64,000 bases of DNA from Oceanospirillales bacterium (GCA_018223185.1 JAAEYW010000012.1:39503-103502), one strand, 5' to 3'; shown: positions 27,326-36,634, counted from the first letter of the stretch. A program made the numbers and translations. Notes: generated from the sequence alone by a model not told the origin.

Positions 27326-28488
27326 GAATCATTCCTCTTCTCTTCTGAATTTTCGAGCTCATTTACCCACGCAAGTACATCATCCAGTAAACCCTGTGAC
27401 TGGAGTAACGCACGATCCAAACCGGAGTTTTCATCCAGTAAGCTAATGCCCTGTTCCATCGCTGAACTGGCTAACTTTGCCACATAAAGACGACACATCA
27501 ACGGAGTCACGATTTGTGCCGATGAGGGGATACTCTGATATATCAAAGCATTAACAAAATCGTCCCCGAACTCCCATAGAGCCAGCAGGTAACCACCCGC
27601 AACATCTTCTTCCTGCGGTTGCTGGTCAGTATTATCTGTATCGGGATTTATCATGCCGGTGCAGGTTAGTAACGCGCCCACATTATGTAACAGCCCCAGA
27701 GTAAAAGATTTTTCAACCTCTGCCCTGGTACACCCACAGGCCATACTCAGCTGCCGGGAGAGCAGAGCGATTTCCATTGAGCGCTGTAATAACCGGTTGC
27801 GTTCTGTTTTATTTATCGCCGGACACTGCCTGAAGACCCCATGGCACAGTACAAGATGCTTAATGATCTCAAACCCGAGACGCATCACCGCTGAATGGAT
27901 ATCGGAGACAGGCCCTGAGAAGCCCAGAAACGGAGAGTTCGCCAGTTGGAAAATTTTTGCCATAATGGCCGGATCCTGACTGATGATCCTGCCGATCTCA
28001 TCAACTTTAACATTATCATTGTTCAGATGAGCCACCAGTTGCTGGTAGACCGCAGGTAATACCGGAATACTTTCAATCGCACCGAGCTGGCGACGCAAAG
28101 AGAGCGTCAGAGGGATGCTGCGCAGACAGATCGCCCTGCGTAACAACATCGCCAGCGCTTCCATTTCAAAAGGTTTGGGTATCAGCAGATGAGCCACATC
28201 GGCAACCTCAAAGATCACCTCTTCAGAGACATACCCGGAGAGTAGTACCCTTATAATCTCGGGCGACACCTCACAAATTTTCCGCAGCAGATCGGCACCA
28301 TCCATTTCAGGCATACGCTTATCGCTGACAACCACCCAGGGTTCAAACTCAGAAAGAACAGTCAGCGCCTCAACCGGCGACTGACAAAATTTTAGCTGCC
28401 AATCACGACAATAAGGCCTGAGTCCCCTGCGCAGGGAGTTCAGAACGCTAATCTCATCATCAACAAACAATACCCGGGGTGTATCCAT
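27322..28488 (-). CDS. Response regulator with HDOD output domain
   Basis: 388 residues from ATG 28488 (MDTPRVLFVDDE). A start at 28524 adds 12 residues and is possible; neither has an ideal ribosome-binding site. The REC domain is complete: VDDE acidic pair, phospho-acceptor Asp in VVSDKRMP, Ser in LLSGY, Lys in IPKPF. An HDOD domain follows (ESIPVLPAVYQQL, ISQDPAIMAKIFQLANSPF, AVMRLGF). HDOD proteins are signalling scaffolds without proven catalysis. It overlaps the PhnD-like gene by 4 bp and lies 41 bp after the REC-GGDEF-EAL gene, so it is part of a single operon. Confidence 0.9.
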   Translation of the reverse strand: MDTPRVLFVDDEISVLNSLRRGLRPYCRDWQLKFCQSPVEALTVLSEFEPWVVVSDKRMPEMDGADLLRKICEVSPEIIRVLLSGYVSEEVIFEVADVAHLLIPKPFEMEALAMLLRRAICLRSIPLTLSLRRQLGAIESIPVLPAVYQQLVAHLNNDNVKVDEIGRIISQDPAIMAKIFQLANSPFLGFSGPVSDIHSAVMRLGFEIIKHLVLCHGVFRQCPAINKTERNRLLQRSMEIALLSRQLSMACGCTRAEVEKSFTLGLLHNVGALLTCTGMINPDTDNTDQQPQEEDVAGGYLLALWEFGDDFVNALIYQSIPSSAQIVTPLMCRLYVAKLASSAMEQGISLLDENSGLDRALLQSQGLLDDVLAWVNELENSEEKRNDS

Positions 28489-28529
28489 TAAAAATCCATT
28501 TCTCGACTGTTTAAAATTTATCATAGGTT

Positions 28530-30221
28530 CTACGGCTGATATGGCTTTCCTACCAGCGGCTGATTTTCCAGCAGCACTCTGAACTGTTCAGCAGAAACAG
28601 GCGGACTGTAGAAATATCCCTGAATCTCATCGCACTTAAGAGTATTTAATGTATCCAGCTGAGCTTGCGTTTCGACGCCTTCGGCAACTACGGTCATTCC
28701 CAGATCATGCGACATCTGAATAACATTCCGGACCAGATCAACCCGATCCCGGCATTGCGGCAACTCTTTCACGAATGACCCGTCAATTTTTAGCGTGTCG
28801 ATGGGCAACCGGTTAAGATAACTCAGTGATGAATAACCCGTACCAAAATCATCTATTGACAGTTTGATACCCAGAGCTTTCAGCTCATTGAGCAACTCCA
28901 CACTGCTATCGATATCCTGTATCAGGAACGTTTCGGTAATTTCCAGTTCCAGATCAGTAGGTTGAATGCCGGCTAACTCCAGAATATGTTTCACTTTCTC
29001 GGCTAACGATTTCTGGTGTAGCTGACGACCAGACAGATTTACAGACAGAAGAAAGGAGGGCAGACCCTCTAATTGCCAGACCCTGCGTTGTGAACAGGCC
29101 GTAGCCAGAACCCAGTCGCCGATCGGCTCAATCAGACCGCTGGACTCAGCAAGGGGAATAAATGTTGCGGGCGATATCATCCCTAATGAATCATGCTGCC
29201 AGCGCAGCAATGATTCAGCCCCGACAATAAGCCCGCTACTCAACGAAACTTTAGGTTGATACACCACAGTAAACTGGTTTTTCTCCAGCGCCTGATAGAG
29301 ATCACTGCGCAAAGACAACAACTCACGACTCCCCGCATTCATCACCGAACGATAACGGGTAAACGGTTTGGAACCTGACCGCTTGTAACTGAACAAGGCG
29401 GCCTGAGCGTTACGTACTAAAGCTTCTGGCGTATCGCCATCATCCGGACTAAACGCATACCCCGCGCTGAAAGAGACATACAACTCCCGCCCGGCAATAT
29501 TTTGCAGTTTATGAAAAGGCAGCAACAGCGTTTCGATCAGATTCTGGGTTTCGGTTTCGGAACAGACCTCAGGCATCAGCATGACAAATTCATCTCCGCC
29601 CATCTGCCCGAGCAGAGCTGACTCCGGAAGATTTTTTACCAGCGTCTCGGCCAGAGCTATCAGTATCTGGTCTGCCACTTCATACCCGAGACTATCGTTA
29701 TAACTGCGGAACATATTCACATCCAGATAAACCGCCGTTGTCTGAATACCGCCACTCATCCATTGTCCCAGAAGATCCATCACATCATGGCGGGACAGCA
29801 GATTCTTTATTCCCAGAGAACCACTATTACTGCGTAATTTATCCAGCTCCTGACAATGCAGGAACGCACTCTCTACCTCGGCAAGCAAGGTCGTATCATT
29901 CCAGGGTTTAGTCAGATATTTATACACTGCGCCACTGTTTAGCGCGGCGATAACCGATTCAATATCGGCATATCCTGTCAGCATGATGCCGATAACATCT
30001 GAGAAACGTTGCTTTATATTCGCCAGCAACTCCCCGCCTGTCATATTAGGCATTCGGTAGTCAGTAATTACGACCCGAATATGGCGATTTTCTTCAAGTA
30101 ACTGCAGAGCTTCTGAACCAGATTCAGCTGTCATCACCTTATATCCGGCATGATGCAAGATACGCTTTAGCGACCTGAGGATTGCCTTTTCATCATCAAT
30201 GACTAGCACTGTTTTCTGCAT
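28530..30221 (-). CDS. Response regulator REC-GGDEF-EAL (c-di-GMP turnover)
   Basis: 563 residues. The ATG at 30221 is set by a very strong GAGGAGGGGG ribosome-binding site; an upstream ATG at 30281 lacks one. REC residues are complete ([23 protein letters not shown]). The GGDEF domain keeps an intact GGDEF ([13 protein letters not shown]). The EAL domain has the substrate and metal residues expected of an active phosphodiesterase: AESLLRW in place of [41 protein letters not shown] and AEGVET. It could make or, more likely, degrade c-di-GMP in response to phosphorylation. It is in operon with HTH-REC upstream and REC-HDOD downstream. Confidence 0.93.
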   Translation of the reverse strand: MQKTVLVIDDEKAILRSLKRILHHAGYKVMTAESGSEALQLLEENRHIRVVITDYRMPNMTGGELLANIKQRFSDVIGIMLTGYADIESVIAALNSGAVYKYLTKPWNDTTLLAEVESAFLHCQELDKLRSNSGSLGIKNLLSRHDVMDLLGQWMSGGIQTTAVYLDVNMFRSYNDSLGYEVADQILIALAETLVKNLPESALLGQMGGDEFVMLMPEVCSETETQNLIETLLLPFHKLQNIAGRELYVSFSAGYAFSPDDGDTPEALVRNAQAALFSYKRSGSKPFTRYRSVMNAGSRELLSLRSDLYQALEKNQFTVVYQPKVSLSSGLIVGAESLLRWQHDSLGMISPATFIPLAESSGLIEPIGDWVLATACSQRRVWQLEGLPSFLLSVNLSGRQLHQKSLAEKVKHILELAGIQPTDLELEITETFLIQDIDSSVELLNELKALGIKLSIDDFGTGYSSLSYLNRLPIDTLKIDGSFVKELPQCRDRVDLVRNVIQMSHDLGMTVVAEGVETQAQLDTLNTLKCDEIQGYFYSPPVSAEQFRVLLENQPLVGKPYQP

Positions 30222-30335
30222 CTCCCCCTCCTCAATCGCCCTGTTCAGCATTGATCTTCTCTTCACAGCATCTGTCTTCACGTATCGGTCTTCACGAGAG
30301 ATGAGTGGAACTTTTTTTCAATACAAAAACAGCAT

Positions 30336-30896
30336 TTAGTTTTGCAGCAATTTCTGCACAGTGTTCAATAGCTGTTCATTCTTAAAAGGTTTTTGCAACA
30401 CTGCATCAGCCCCATTCGCCAGAGCTTTATCAAGCTGTTCTTCATCCAGAGCGGATATCACCAGAATTCTGAGATTAGATATATCATCATGGCTGCGAAC
30501 GTATTTCAGCACTTCAAAACCATCAAGACCCGGCATGCTTAAATCCAGAGTCATTAACACAGGTTTCTCTATTAACAACTGACTTCCGGCCTGAAACCCA
30601 TCGGTTGCTATAAGCGTTTCATAGCCCGCTCGTTTGAGCACTCGCTGTATCGACTTTGCGATAGGCAACTCATCATCAACAATCAATACAAGTTTGCTGA
30701 TTTCTTGCTGCAGCTCTGGTGGAACCGGCATACCATGCTCATGCAGGAACGCAATAAAATCTTCCTCCCGGACCCGATTATTCCCCCGGCCCGGCAGTTT
30801 AAAGCCAACTAAAGCACCACGATCGATCCAGCGGATGACGGTCCGCAGATTCACATCACAAAGCTTGGCGATCTCACCTGTCGTAAATGTTTTCAT
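30336..30896 (-). CDS. DNA-binding response regulator: excisionase/MerR-type HTH fused to REC
   Basis: 186 residues with reversed order compared with most regulators. The N-terminal helix-turn-helix of excisionase/BldC type (FTTGEIAKLCDVNLRTVIRW, residues 3-22) is followed by a wing (GRGNNRVREEDF) and then a C-terminal receiver (VLIVDDE, phospho-Asp in LMTLDLSMPGLDG, Ser in VISAL, Lys in LQKPF). It is first in the minus-strand signalling operon and faces the plus-strand REC genes across a 200-bp gap. It therefore probably controls this divergent promoter region; a partial palindrome lies at 30952-30972. Confidence 0.9.
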   Translation of the reverse strand: MKTFTTGEIAKLCDVNLRTVIRWIDRGALVGFKLPGRGNNRVREEDFIAFLHEHGMPVPPELQQEISKLVLIVDDELPIAKSIQRVLKRAGYETLIATDGFQAGSQLLIEKPVLMTLDLSMPGLDGFEVLKYVRSHDDISNLRILVISALDEEQLDKALANGADAVLQKPFKNEQLLNTVQKLLQN

Positions 30897-30951
30897 TCAA
30901 CGGTTATTCCTTGTACTCAACAAAGACAATCATAACAAATCACAGTTTTAA

Positions 30952-30972
30952 GTCAAATATGACATTTGTGAC
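30952..30972. promoter_or_regulatory. Partial palindrome in divergent promoter region
   Basis: A 21-bp stretch with outer arms GTCA and TGAC and inner arms AAAT and ATTT lies between the HTH-REC gene and the plus-strand REC gene. It is a candidate operator for the HTH-REC regulator. Its right half (ACATTTGTGAC) resembles ACATTTGCGTCAC upstream of the adhesin operon (11671). Confidence 0.35.
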
Positions 30973-31096
30973 ACGATATCTTAATAGTGTTAATATAGTA
31001 TTCTGTAATTCACAAAGACCCGCCTGTAACATGACATGCAACAGGCATTGAACAAAACAGATGCGCTTAAGCCTTGTCGGTATAATGGAGCACGAC

Positions 31097-32440
31097 ATGC
31101 AAGAATACTCACCAGAACAGATCGTGAAGTCCACCAGCGATACCCAGTCCAGCTGGAATGTTCTTTGTGTAGATGATGAATCTATGGTTTTACGGTCACT
31201 TAAACGCCTGCTGAAAAACACTGAATTTAATTTTTTTGCAGCCTCCAGCGCCAGAGAAGGCGCTACACTCATGACCCAGACCTCTATCGATATTGTGATT
31301 TCAGACATGCAAATGCCAGAAATTAACGGCGCAGAGTTTTTAGCCCGGATAGCAGAGGAATATCCGCACTGCTATCGCATCCTGCTAACCGGATATTCAG
31401 ATAATGATTCCACTGTTTCAGCAATTAATGAAGGCCAGGTTCACCGTTACCTGCAAAAACCCTGGAACAATGATGAACTTTTATTGACGCTGACACAGGC
31501 GGCAGAGCGACTCAGCCTTGAGCAAGAAAAACAGCAACTGCTGAAAACCGTCAAGCAGCAAAACGAAGCGCTGAACACTCTGAATCAGGATCTTGAGCAG
31601 AAAATTGAGCGGCGTACCCGGCAAATACGCCAGGCAATGACTAAACTCGAGATGGTAAACAGTCAAATCAAAAAAAATCAGCGCGCCACTTTGAAGGTTT
31701 TCTATAACCTTATCAGTCTCAATGAAAACCTCGGTGGAAAACATGCTGAACAGATTAGTGAGTTATGTGAACTGATTGCCAGAAAGCTGGAATTAGAACC
31801 CGCTGAAGTCACCGCCGTTCAGCTGGCGGGATTATTAAGTGAATTAGGCTTACTCAGCCTGCCAGAAAAGATTAAGACGCTCCCCTTCAGTAAGCTGAGT
31901 TCAGCAGAGCAAAAAGTATTCCTCGAACACCCAATGAAAGCCTATATGGCATTGGCTCCGGCACAAAACCTCAATGACGTTGCCGAAATAATTAAACACC
32001 AGTATGAACAGTTTTGCGGTACGGGCACACCGGACGGATTATACGGCACACAGATCCCTCTCGGAGCCCGTATCCTTGCTGTCGCACGAGACTATATCAA
32101 TTCGATTAATGGAAAACTGTACGATATATGCAAAAGCAGAAATGATGCCCTTAAGCAACTCAACAAAAATGCGGGTATCATTTATGACAATGAGATTGTT
32201 GAACTGTTGCCGGAGCTGATTCCCCAGCTGGAACACAAATCACTGCAGGCATCCGAACGTATGGTGACGATTATTCAACTTGAAGCAGGTATGGAACTAT
32301 CGCGGAATTTATATAATGATAATGAAATCCTGCTTCTGCCCGCAGGGCATCGTTTTACCACCGCTACTCTGGAAAGGGTTCAATCGCTTGAAAAAGTCTA
32401 CGGACGACGGCATACCCCGATCTATGTTCTGGAGTCTTAG
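31097..32440 (+). CDS. Response regulator with degenerate HD-GYP domain
   Basis: 447 residues from ATG 31097, chosen for GGAG 6 nt upstream; ATGs at 31061 and 31085 are less supported. The receiver (VDDE, VISDMQMPEING, LLTGYS, LQKPW) is followed by a coiled coil (~130-190) and an HD-GYP-like domain. The domain keeps the overall fold pattern, but the metal-binding HD is replaced (LAGLLSELGLL where HDIGK is expected). The GYP loop reads HQYEQFCGTGTPDGLYG. Loss of the HD pair suggests it no longer cleaves c-di-GMP and may act as a binding or scaffold protein. A C-terminal ~80-residue segment (QLEAGMELSRNLYNDNEILL) is typical of RpfG-type proteins. It is followed 3 bp later by another REC gene. 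Confidence 0.88.
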   Translation: MQEYSPEQIVKSTSDTQSSWNVLCVDDESMVLRSLKRLLKNTEFNFFAASSAREGATLMTQTSIDIVISDMQMPEINGAEFLARIAEEYPHCYRILLTGYSDNDSTVSAINEGQVHRYLQKPWNNDELLLTLTQAAERLSLEQEKQQLLKTVKQQNEALNTLNQDLEQKIERRTRQIRQAMTKLEMVNSQIKKNQRATLKVFYNLISLNENLGGKHAEQISELCELIARKLELEPAEVTAVQLAGLLSELGLLSLPEKIKTLPFSKLSSAEQKVFLEHPMKAYMALAPAQNLNDVAEIIKHQYEQFCGTGTPDGLYGTQIPLGARILAVARDYINSINGKLYDICKSRNDALKQLNKNAGIIYDNEIVELLPELIPQLEHKSLQASERMVTIIQLEAGMELSRNLYNDNEILLLPAGHRFTTATLERVQSLEKVYGRRHTPIYVLES

Positions 32441-32443
32441 GTT

Positions 32444-32989
32444 ATGGTTCACATTGCCAAAAGTATAATGATTGTTGACGATGAAGCGCAGATCCTCAAT
32501 GCCCTTCGACGCTTGCTTACACGCTCAGGTTGGCAGGTCTCGGCATTTACGGATCCGCTTGCAGCGCTTAACTACGCCAGCTCAACCCTGATTCCGCTCG
32601 TTATCTCAGATTACCGTATGCCGGGAATGAATGGCGTAGACTTTATGAAAGAACTGAATAAAATTCAGCCGGCTGTTTACAAAGTCATGCTAAGTGGAAA
32701 AGCCGACCAGGATGCCGTTATCAATGCGATCAATCAGGCGAACATTAATCATTTCATCCACAAACCCTGGGATAACGAGCAATTAATTCTCCAGTTGGAG
32801 ATGGGATTTAAACTCTTTTGTGAGCACCATCAGAAAGAGTTACAACTCAATAAGAACAACCTCACCAGGCAGGAATTCAGCGACTGGTATACAACCCAGC
32901 TAGAAGCAACGTCACCCGGTATAACTCACGTCCGGAGAAACGAGATGGGCTGGATCGAGGTAGACGACCATGAAACATCGCTGTTTTGA
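32444..32989 (+). CDS. Single-domain REC response regulator with short C-terminal extension
   Basis: 181 residues. REC residues are intact: IVDDE, VISDYRMPGMNG, MLSGKA, HKPW. After the receiver (~residue 125) there is only a ~55-residue polar tail with no recognised output domain, so it probably works by protein contact or as a phosphate relay or sink. It starts 3 bp after the degenerate HD-GYP gene, so the pair is surely one transcript. A strong terminator follows at 33003. Confidence 0.9.
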   Translation: MVHIAKSIMIVDDEAQILNALRRLLTRSGWQVSAFTDPLAALNYASSTLIPLVISDYRMPGMNGVDFMKELNKIQPAVYKVMLSGKADQDAVINAINQANINHFIHKPWDNEQLILQLEMGFKLFCEHHQKELQLNKNNLTRQEFSDWYTTQLEATSPGITHVRRNEMGWIEVDDHETSLF

Positions 32990-33002
32990 TCACAACTAAA
33001 AT

Positions 33003-33028
33003 AAAGGCGAACCGGGTGTTCGCCTTTT
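33003..33028. terminator. Bidirectional rho-independent terminator
   Basis: Perfect 10-bp stem AAAGGCGAAC/GTTCGCCTTT with a 5-nt loop and A/T-rich flanks on both sides. It sits between the convergent REC gene and the dioxygenase gene and should end both transcripts. Confidence 0.85.
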
Positions 33029-33055
33029 ATCATTCACCGTCCTGCTTAGATTATC

Positions 33056-33850
33056 TTACCACTCATTCAAAACAGCCCCGGGGAAATGCTCCCGGAGTAT
33101 CCGGTTCTGAAACGGATCATTAAAGCGGCAGTTAATAATGATAATAAACCGCTCAAATGGCCGGCTGACATCAAACGGCGTAACACCGCTGACACTATGA
33201 TAGATCTGATCATCACGGATATGCAGAATCTCCCCCGGGGCAAGGTCACCTGAGAGAATTTCCTGCCGGCCCTGTTTATCGAACGATAATAAACTCGTCC
33301 CGCCACTAACATTTTCACGAGTAATCACCAGAACACTCAGAAACTGGCTGCCATCCTTATGGATTCCCTGCCCCTGTAACGGATCCGTTAATGCAGTTCC
33401 CCGAACACCATTTATCTGCATCAGAATAGGCTCTCCGGACTGGATATCCCACAACCCTGCCCAGCCTTTAATAAACTCAATCACATCCTGCCTCTGCAAA
33501 AACCTTTCCTCTAACGGGGCATAGTGGCGTAGTTTATCCGCCATCGTTTCAGCATCATTAAATGCCTCTGCCTGCGCCATAGGGCAGTATGGCAGAGCGA
33601 CTGGCTCACCTGTATTATCCAGCATCAGCCAGGACATTCTTTTCCAGCGTGCTGCAACATAGGGGTCTCTGGGAAGCCGTTCCAGATAGGGTTGCCACGC
33701 CGGCAGGTCTATTTGCTGATGCAGATCTGCCAGACTCCAGCTGCCGGAACGCAACTCGTTGTACACCCGGGCATCCCAGTAACTCCGTTGCTGGGAAATA
33801 CTCTGCGGGATCTGACGAGCGTTGTGATAAGTAGACGTTAATGTTTGCAT
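33056..33850 (-). CDS. 2-oxoglutarate/Fe(II)-dependent dioxygenase (amino-acid hydroxylase-like family)
   Basis: 264 residues. It matches the 2OG-Fe dioxygenase family that includes the L-isoleucine 4-hydroxylase IDO. The metal-binding HxD is seen in GIHKDGSQFL and the distal His in QIYHSV, with a downstream Arg (SRPFERFIIIINCRF) that would hold 2-oxoglutarate. The fold segments VLVITRENVSGGTSLL and LAPGEILHIRDD are typical. The substrate is unknown; hydroxylation of a free amino acid is the best guess from the family. GGAG precedes the ATG by 9 nt. The gene stands alone, followed by the shared terminator. Confidence 0.85.
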   Translation of the reverse strand: MQTLTSTYHNARQIPQSISQQRSYWDARVYNELRSGSWSLADLHQQIDLPAWQPYLERLPRDPYVAARWKRMSWLMLDNTGEPVALPYCPMAQAEAFNDAETMADKLRHYAPLEERFLQRQDVIEFIKGWAGLWDIQSGEPILMQINGVRGTALTDPLQGQGIHKDGSQFLSVLVITRENVSGGTSLLSFDKQGRQEILSGDLAPGEILHIRDDQIYHSVSGVTPFDVSRPFERFIIIINCRFNDPFQNRILREHFPGAVLNEW

Positions 33851-34457
33851 AAAATGTCACTCCATTGATAAATTGATAACCACCCGAGGCGGTCAGCAAA
33901 ATCACCATCCAGAGATCAGGGTGAATTACCTGAACTGAACAGCGATTGACCCAGTGTTAACCGATTCAAACAACTGTTCAAACTTCAGCTAAAAGCGCGG
34001 GATAAAAATGGCAGGGATTATGAATAGACAGAATTCTGAACGTTGCCCTGATTGAAATTGATAGCGACGTCAGCGTGGAACGTAATATCAACACCGGCTG
34101 TTTGCAGCAGACAACTTGTCGCTTTGCAGAAACCAACGCTGCGGGGACCTGGGCTCTGGCTCGTCAAAGGCACTACAGCTCAGGACTTTATTGAACAGGA
34201 TAAACGGGGCGAGATATCGCCGAACATCAGAGGACAACCGAACCGCGTCAAATCAAACTGATTCAGCTGCTGGATAAGAAACCATCGATGCGGGAAAAGG
34301 CATTCATCCAAACGATTAAAGCGTATGCTAAAACACAGTGGCAACGTATTTATAACCCCTGCGCCCGTCGATCAGAAAATGATTAGTTGCCAGAGAGAGT
34401 TTACTGCGGGTATAAATCATCGTAGCCCGATAACAATAACCGCAATATTATTTCATC
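33851..34457. other. Intergenic with probable decayed coding sequence
   Basis: No intact gene. On the plus strand, bases ~34205-34386 read in one frame as a plausible protein tail (IKLIQLLDKKPSMREKAFIQ, then TIKAYAKTQWQRIYNP) ending in TAG. The preceding ~180 bp look coding in a different frame and are broken by stops. This suggests the remnant of a frameshifted gene of unknown type. The promoter of the AraC gene should lie at the right end. Confidence 0.35.
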
Positions 34458-35513
34458 ATGAAGATGAGCCAGGATAATCAGATACCCGGAATAAGTGAAA
34501 AGCAGACCTCAACAGTCGTGGGCGGCTGGTCAGTGGCTGTCGCCCGGACATTGGCGGCTCTCGGATATGATGGGGATGCATTGTTTCGTTCAGCGGGAAT
34601 CGACCTTTCCCGAAAGCAGGATACCGATACCCGCTTTAGCTCAGACAACACCCGCAAACTATGGGCGCTGGCGCTGACTGAAACCGGTCAGGAGCACATT
34701 GGCCTGCTGGTGGCAAACTACGTCTGTCCAACCACTTTTCATGCACTGGGCTTTTCACTCTGGGCCAGCAGCAGCTTGCTGGCCGCCTTGCAGCGGATGG
34801 TGCGCTTTGAAGTTTTACTCAATGATGGCTGTCACCTGAGACTGAATCAGCACAGTGATAACTGTTACAGCTTTACGATGCAGATCAGGCAGTCAGACAA
34901 TCAGCCGCTGGTAGCGGCAGAAGGAGTTGATTACTTTCTCGCAGCGGTCGTTAAAATGTTCCGGGATATGTCCGACAGCTCTTTTGCGCCGCTGGAGGTC
35001 AACCTGCAGAGACCACCACCAGCCAACCCGGAAATCTGGAAAGACTATTTCCGCTGTCCGGTCAATTTTAATGCCCCCGATAACCGTTTACTGCTCAGTG
35101 GTGAACCACTGCAACGGCCGCTGCCCACCGGCAACCCCCTGTTGGCCGAACAAAACGATAAACTGGTAGAAGACTACCTGCAGCGTTTACAGATGGCCGA
35201 TCTGCTCGGTCAGGTACGCAGCACTCTGATCAATCTGATGCCCCTGGGACTGACAACGCTGGAGGATGTAGCAGCCGAGCTCAATATGGTACCCCGCACC
35301 CTGCAATACAAACTCAGCCAGCACGGCACCACCATTCAGACACTGCGTGACAGGATCCGGCAGGAACTGGCGCAGCAATATCTGCAGTTTTCACGTAAGA
35401 GTATTACCGAAATCGCTTACTCGCTGGGGTTTTCTGATCCTGCCCACCTCAACCGCGCATTCAAACGATGGACCGGCGAGACGCCCACCGCATTTCGCAC
35501 CCGTCACCTTTAA
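34458..35513 (+). CDS. AraC-family transcriptional regulator
   Basis: 351 residues; ATG codons at 34458 and 34464 are both possible. The N-terminal ~200 residues match the 'arabinose-binding-like' ligand domain of OruR/ArgR-type AraC proteins (CPTTFHALGFSLWASSSLLA). The C-terminal ~95 residues are an AraC HTH pair: first helix-turn-helix around LTTLEDVAAELNMVPRTLQY, second at SITEIAYSLGFSDPAHLNRA followed by FKRWTGETPTAFR. The next gene, hpaD, has two direct repeats 21 bp apart just upstream of a -35-like sequence, a good AraC-type operator, so hpaD is its likely target. Confidence 0.93.
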   Translation: MKMSQDNQIPGISEKQTSTVVGGWSVAVARTLAALGYDGDALFRSAGIDLSRKQDTDTRFSSDNTRKLWALALTETGQEHIGLLVANYVCPTTFHALGFSLWASSSLLAALQRMVRFEVLLNDGCHLRLNQHSDNCYSFTMQIRQSDNQPLVAAEGVDYFLAAVVKMFRDMSDSSFAPLEVNLQRPPPANPEIWKDYFRCPVNFNAPDNRLLLSGEPLQRPLPTGNPLLAEQNDKLVEDYLQRLQMADLLGQVRSTLINLMPLGLTTLEDVAAELNMVPRTLQYKLSQHGTTIQTLRDRIRQELAQQYLQFSRKSITEIAYSLGFSDPAHLNRAFKRWTGETPTAFRTRHL

Positions 35514-35537
35514 GATAAATACCTTTAAGTCATTATT

Positions 35538-35614
35538 AACCAGAGAGGACACAGAGGGAGGCCATATGGATTTCCTTAAACGCTGTTCTCTGTGCTCACT
35601 TTGTCCTCCGTAGT
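35538..35614. repeat. Dispersed imperfect palindrome
   Basis: AACCAGAGAGGACACAGAGG at the left is answered by CTCTGTGCTCACTTTGTCCT at the right, forming a long imperfect hairpin between the AraC gene and the hpaD promoter. A related arm is found at 17377-17405. It may act as a transcript end for the AraC gene. Confidence 0.5.
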
Positions 35615-35640
35615 GAACGCTCTCTAACTGACCATCTGTC

Positions 35641-35699
35641 TTAAATGGTAAAAGCTTTGCTTTAAATGGCAAAGACAATAAACCGATACCTCCTACACT
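35641..35699 (+). promoter_or_regulatory. AraC-type operator and promoter of hpaD
   Basis: Direct repeats TTAAATGGTAAAAG (35641-35654) and TTAAATGGCAAAG (35662-35674) are exactly 21 bp apart, two helical turns, the arrangement AraC activators use. The nearer site abuts a weak -35 (AAGACA, 35672-35677), with TACACT as -10 (35694-35699) at 16-bp spacing. A weak -35 touched by the operator fits activator-dependent transcription. Confidence 0.6.
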
Positions 35700-35760
35700 G
35701 GCGTCCATGGAAATCACTTCCGTTAAAAAATCGAATAACAACAGTGTATTGAGGTGAGTT

Positions 35761-36609
35761 ATGGGCGAACTGGTTCTGGCAGCAAAAGTAACACATGTAC
35801 CTTCGATGTTTATCTCCGAAAAAGAGGGACCACTAAAGGGTATCCGTGAATCGGCGATTCAGGGACTACGCCGTATCGGTGAGATGTGCCGCGAACTTAA
35901 GGTGGATACAATCGTCATTTCAGACACCCACTGGCTGGTGAATGCAGGCTTTCATATTAACGCAAAACCCGATATGTCCGGGGTTTTTACCAGCACAGAG
36001 TTCCCACACTTTCTCAATAATATGGAGTACAGCCATACCGGCGACCCGCAACTGGGTCAGCAGATTGCAGAAATAGCGACCAATAACGGCGTCACCACCC
36101 TTTGTCATCATGATGTTGAGACCCTGCAGCTGCAATACGGCACTCTGGTACCACTGCGCTACCTGGGCATCGGCAACGATATCAAAGTGGTGTCTGTCGC
36201 TGGATGGATGTATGACGCAGACCTGGAAGAGTCAAAACAGGTCGGCGAAGCCATTCTTGAGGCGATCAATAAATCAGATAAGCGGGTGGCTTTCCTCGCC
36301 AGCGGATCGCTGTCTCACCGGATTCCACCGAATAAAGTGGTCGGTGACTACATGTTCAAAATCAGTGAGCCACTGAATCAGGAGATCGACCTGATGGTTC
36401 TGGATATGTGGAAAAAAGGTCAAAGCAAAGCGTTTCTCGATCTTCTGCCAAAATATGCCAAAGACTGCTCTGGTGAAGGCGGGATGCACGATACCGCGAT
36501 GCTGTTCGGTCTGCTCGGCTGGGACAAATACGAGGGCTGTGCTGAGGTTATGACCGACTATTTCCCAAGCTCTGGCACCGGGCAGTGCAACGTAGTTTTT
36601 CCCGTCTGA
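35761..36609 (+). CDS. hpaD: Class III extradiol dioxygenase, homoprotocatechuate 2,3-dioxygenase-like
   Basis: 282 residues, very close in length and sequence pattern to HpaD of E. coli: MGELVLAAKVTHVPSMF, TIVISDTHWLVNAGFHIN, YGTLVPLRY, FLASGSLSHRIP, EGGMHDTAMLFGLLGWDKY and a C-terminal SSGTGQCNVVFPV. HpaD opens the ring of 3,4-dihydroxyphenylacetate with Fe(II). The conserved His and Glu positions (THVPS, DTHW, SLSHR, EGGMHD) are present. Unlike in classical hpa clusters, no hpaE, F, G, H, I or B gene is nearby, so it may act on another catechol or work with genes elsewhere. GAGGTG lies 4 nt before the ATG, and a terminator follows. Confidence 0.9.
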   Translation: MGELVLAAKVTHVPSMFISEKEGPLKGIRESAIQGLRRIGEMCRELKVDTIVISDTHWLVNAGFHINAKPDMSGVFTSTEFPHFLNNMEYSHTGDPQLGQQIAEIATNNGVTTLCHHDVETLQLQYGTLVPLRYLGIGNDIKVVSVAGWMYDADLEESKQVGEAILEAINKSDKRVAFLASGSLSHRIPPNKVVGDYMFKISEPLNQEIDLMVLDMWKKGQSKAFLDLLPKYAKDCSGEGGMHDTAMLFGLLGWDKYEGCAEVMTDYFPSSGTGQCNVVFPV

Positions 36610-36634
36610 CCTGAGTTTACGACTAAAATTTAAC

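Noticed and set aside
30940..31308. 122-residue minus-strand frame opposite the REC-HD-GYP start
   Set aside because: It lies antisense to a well-supported REC domain and has no recognisable features or ribosome-binding site.
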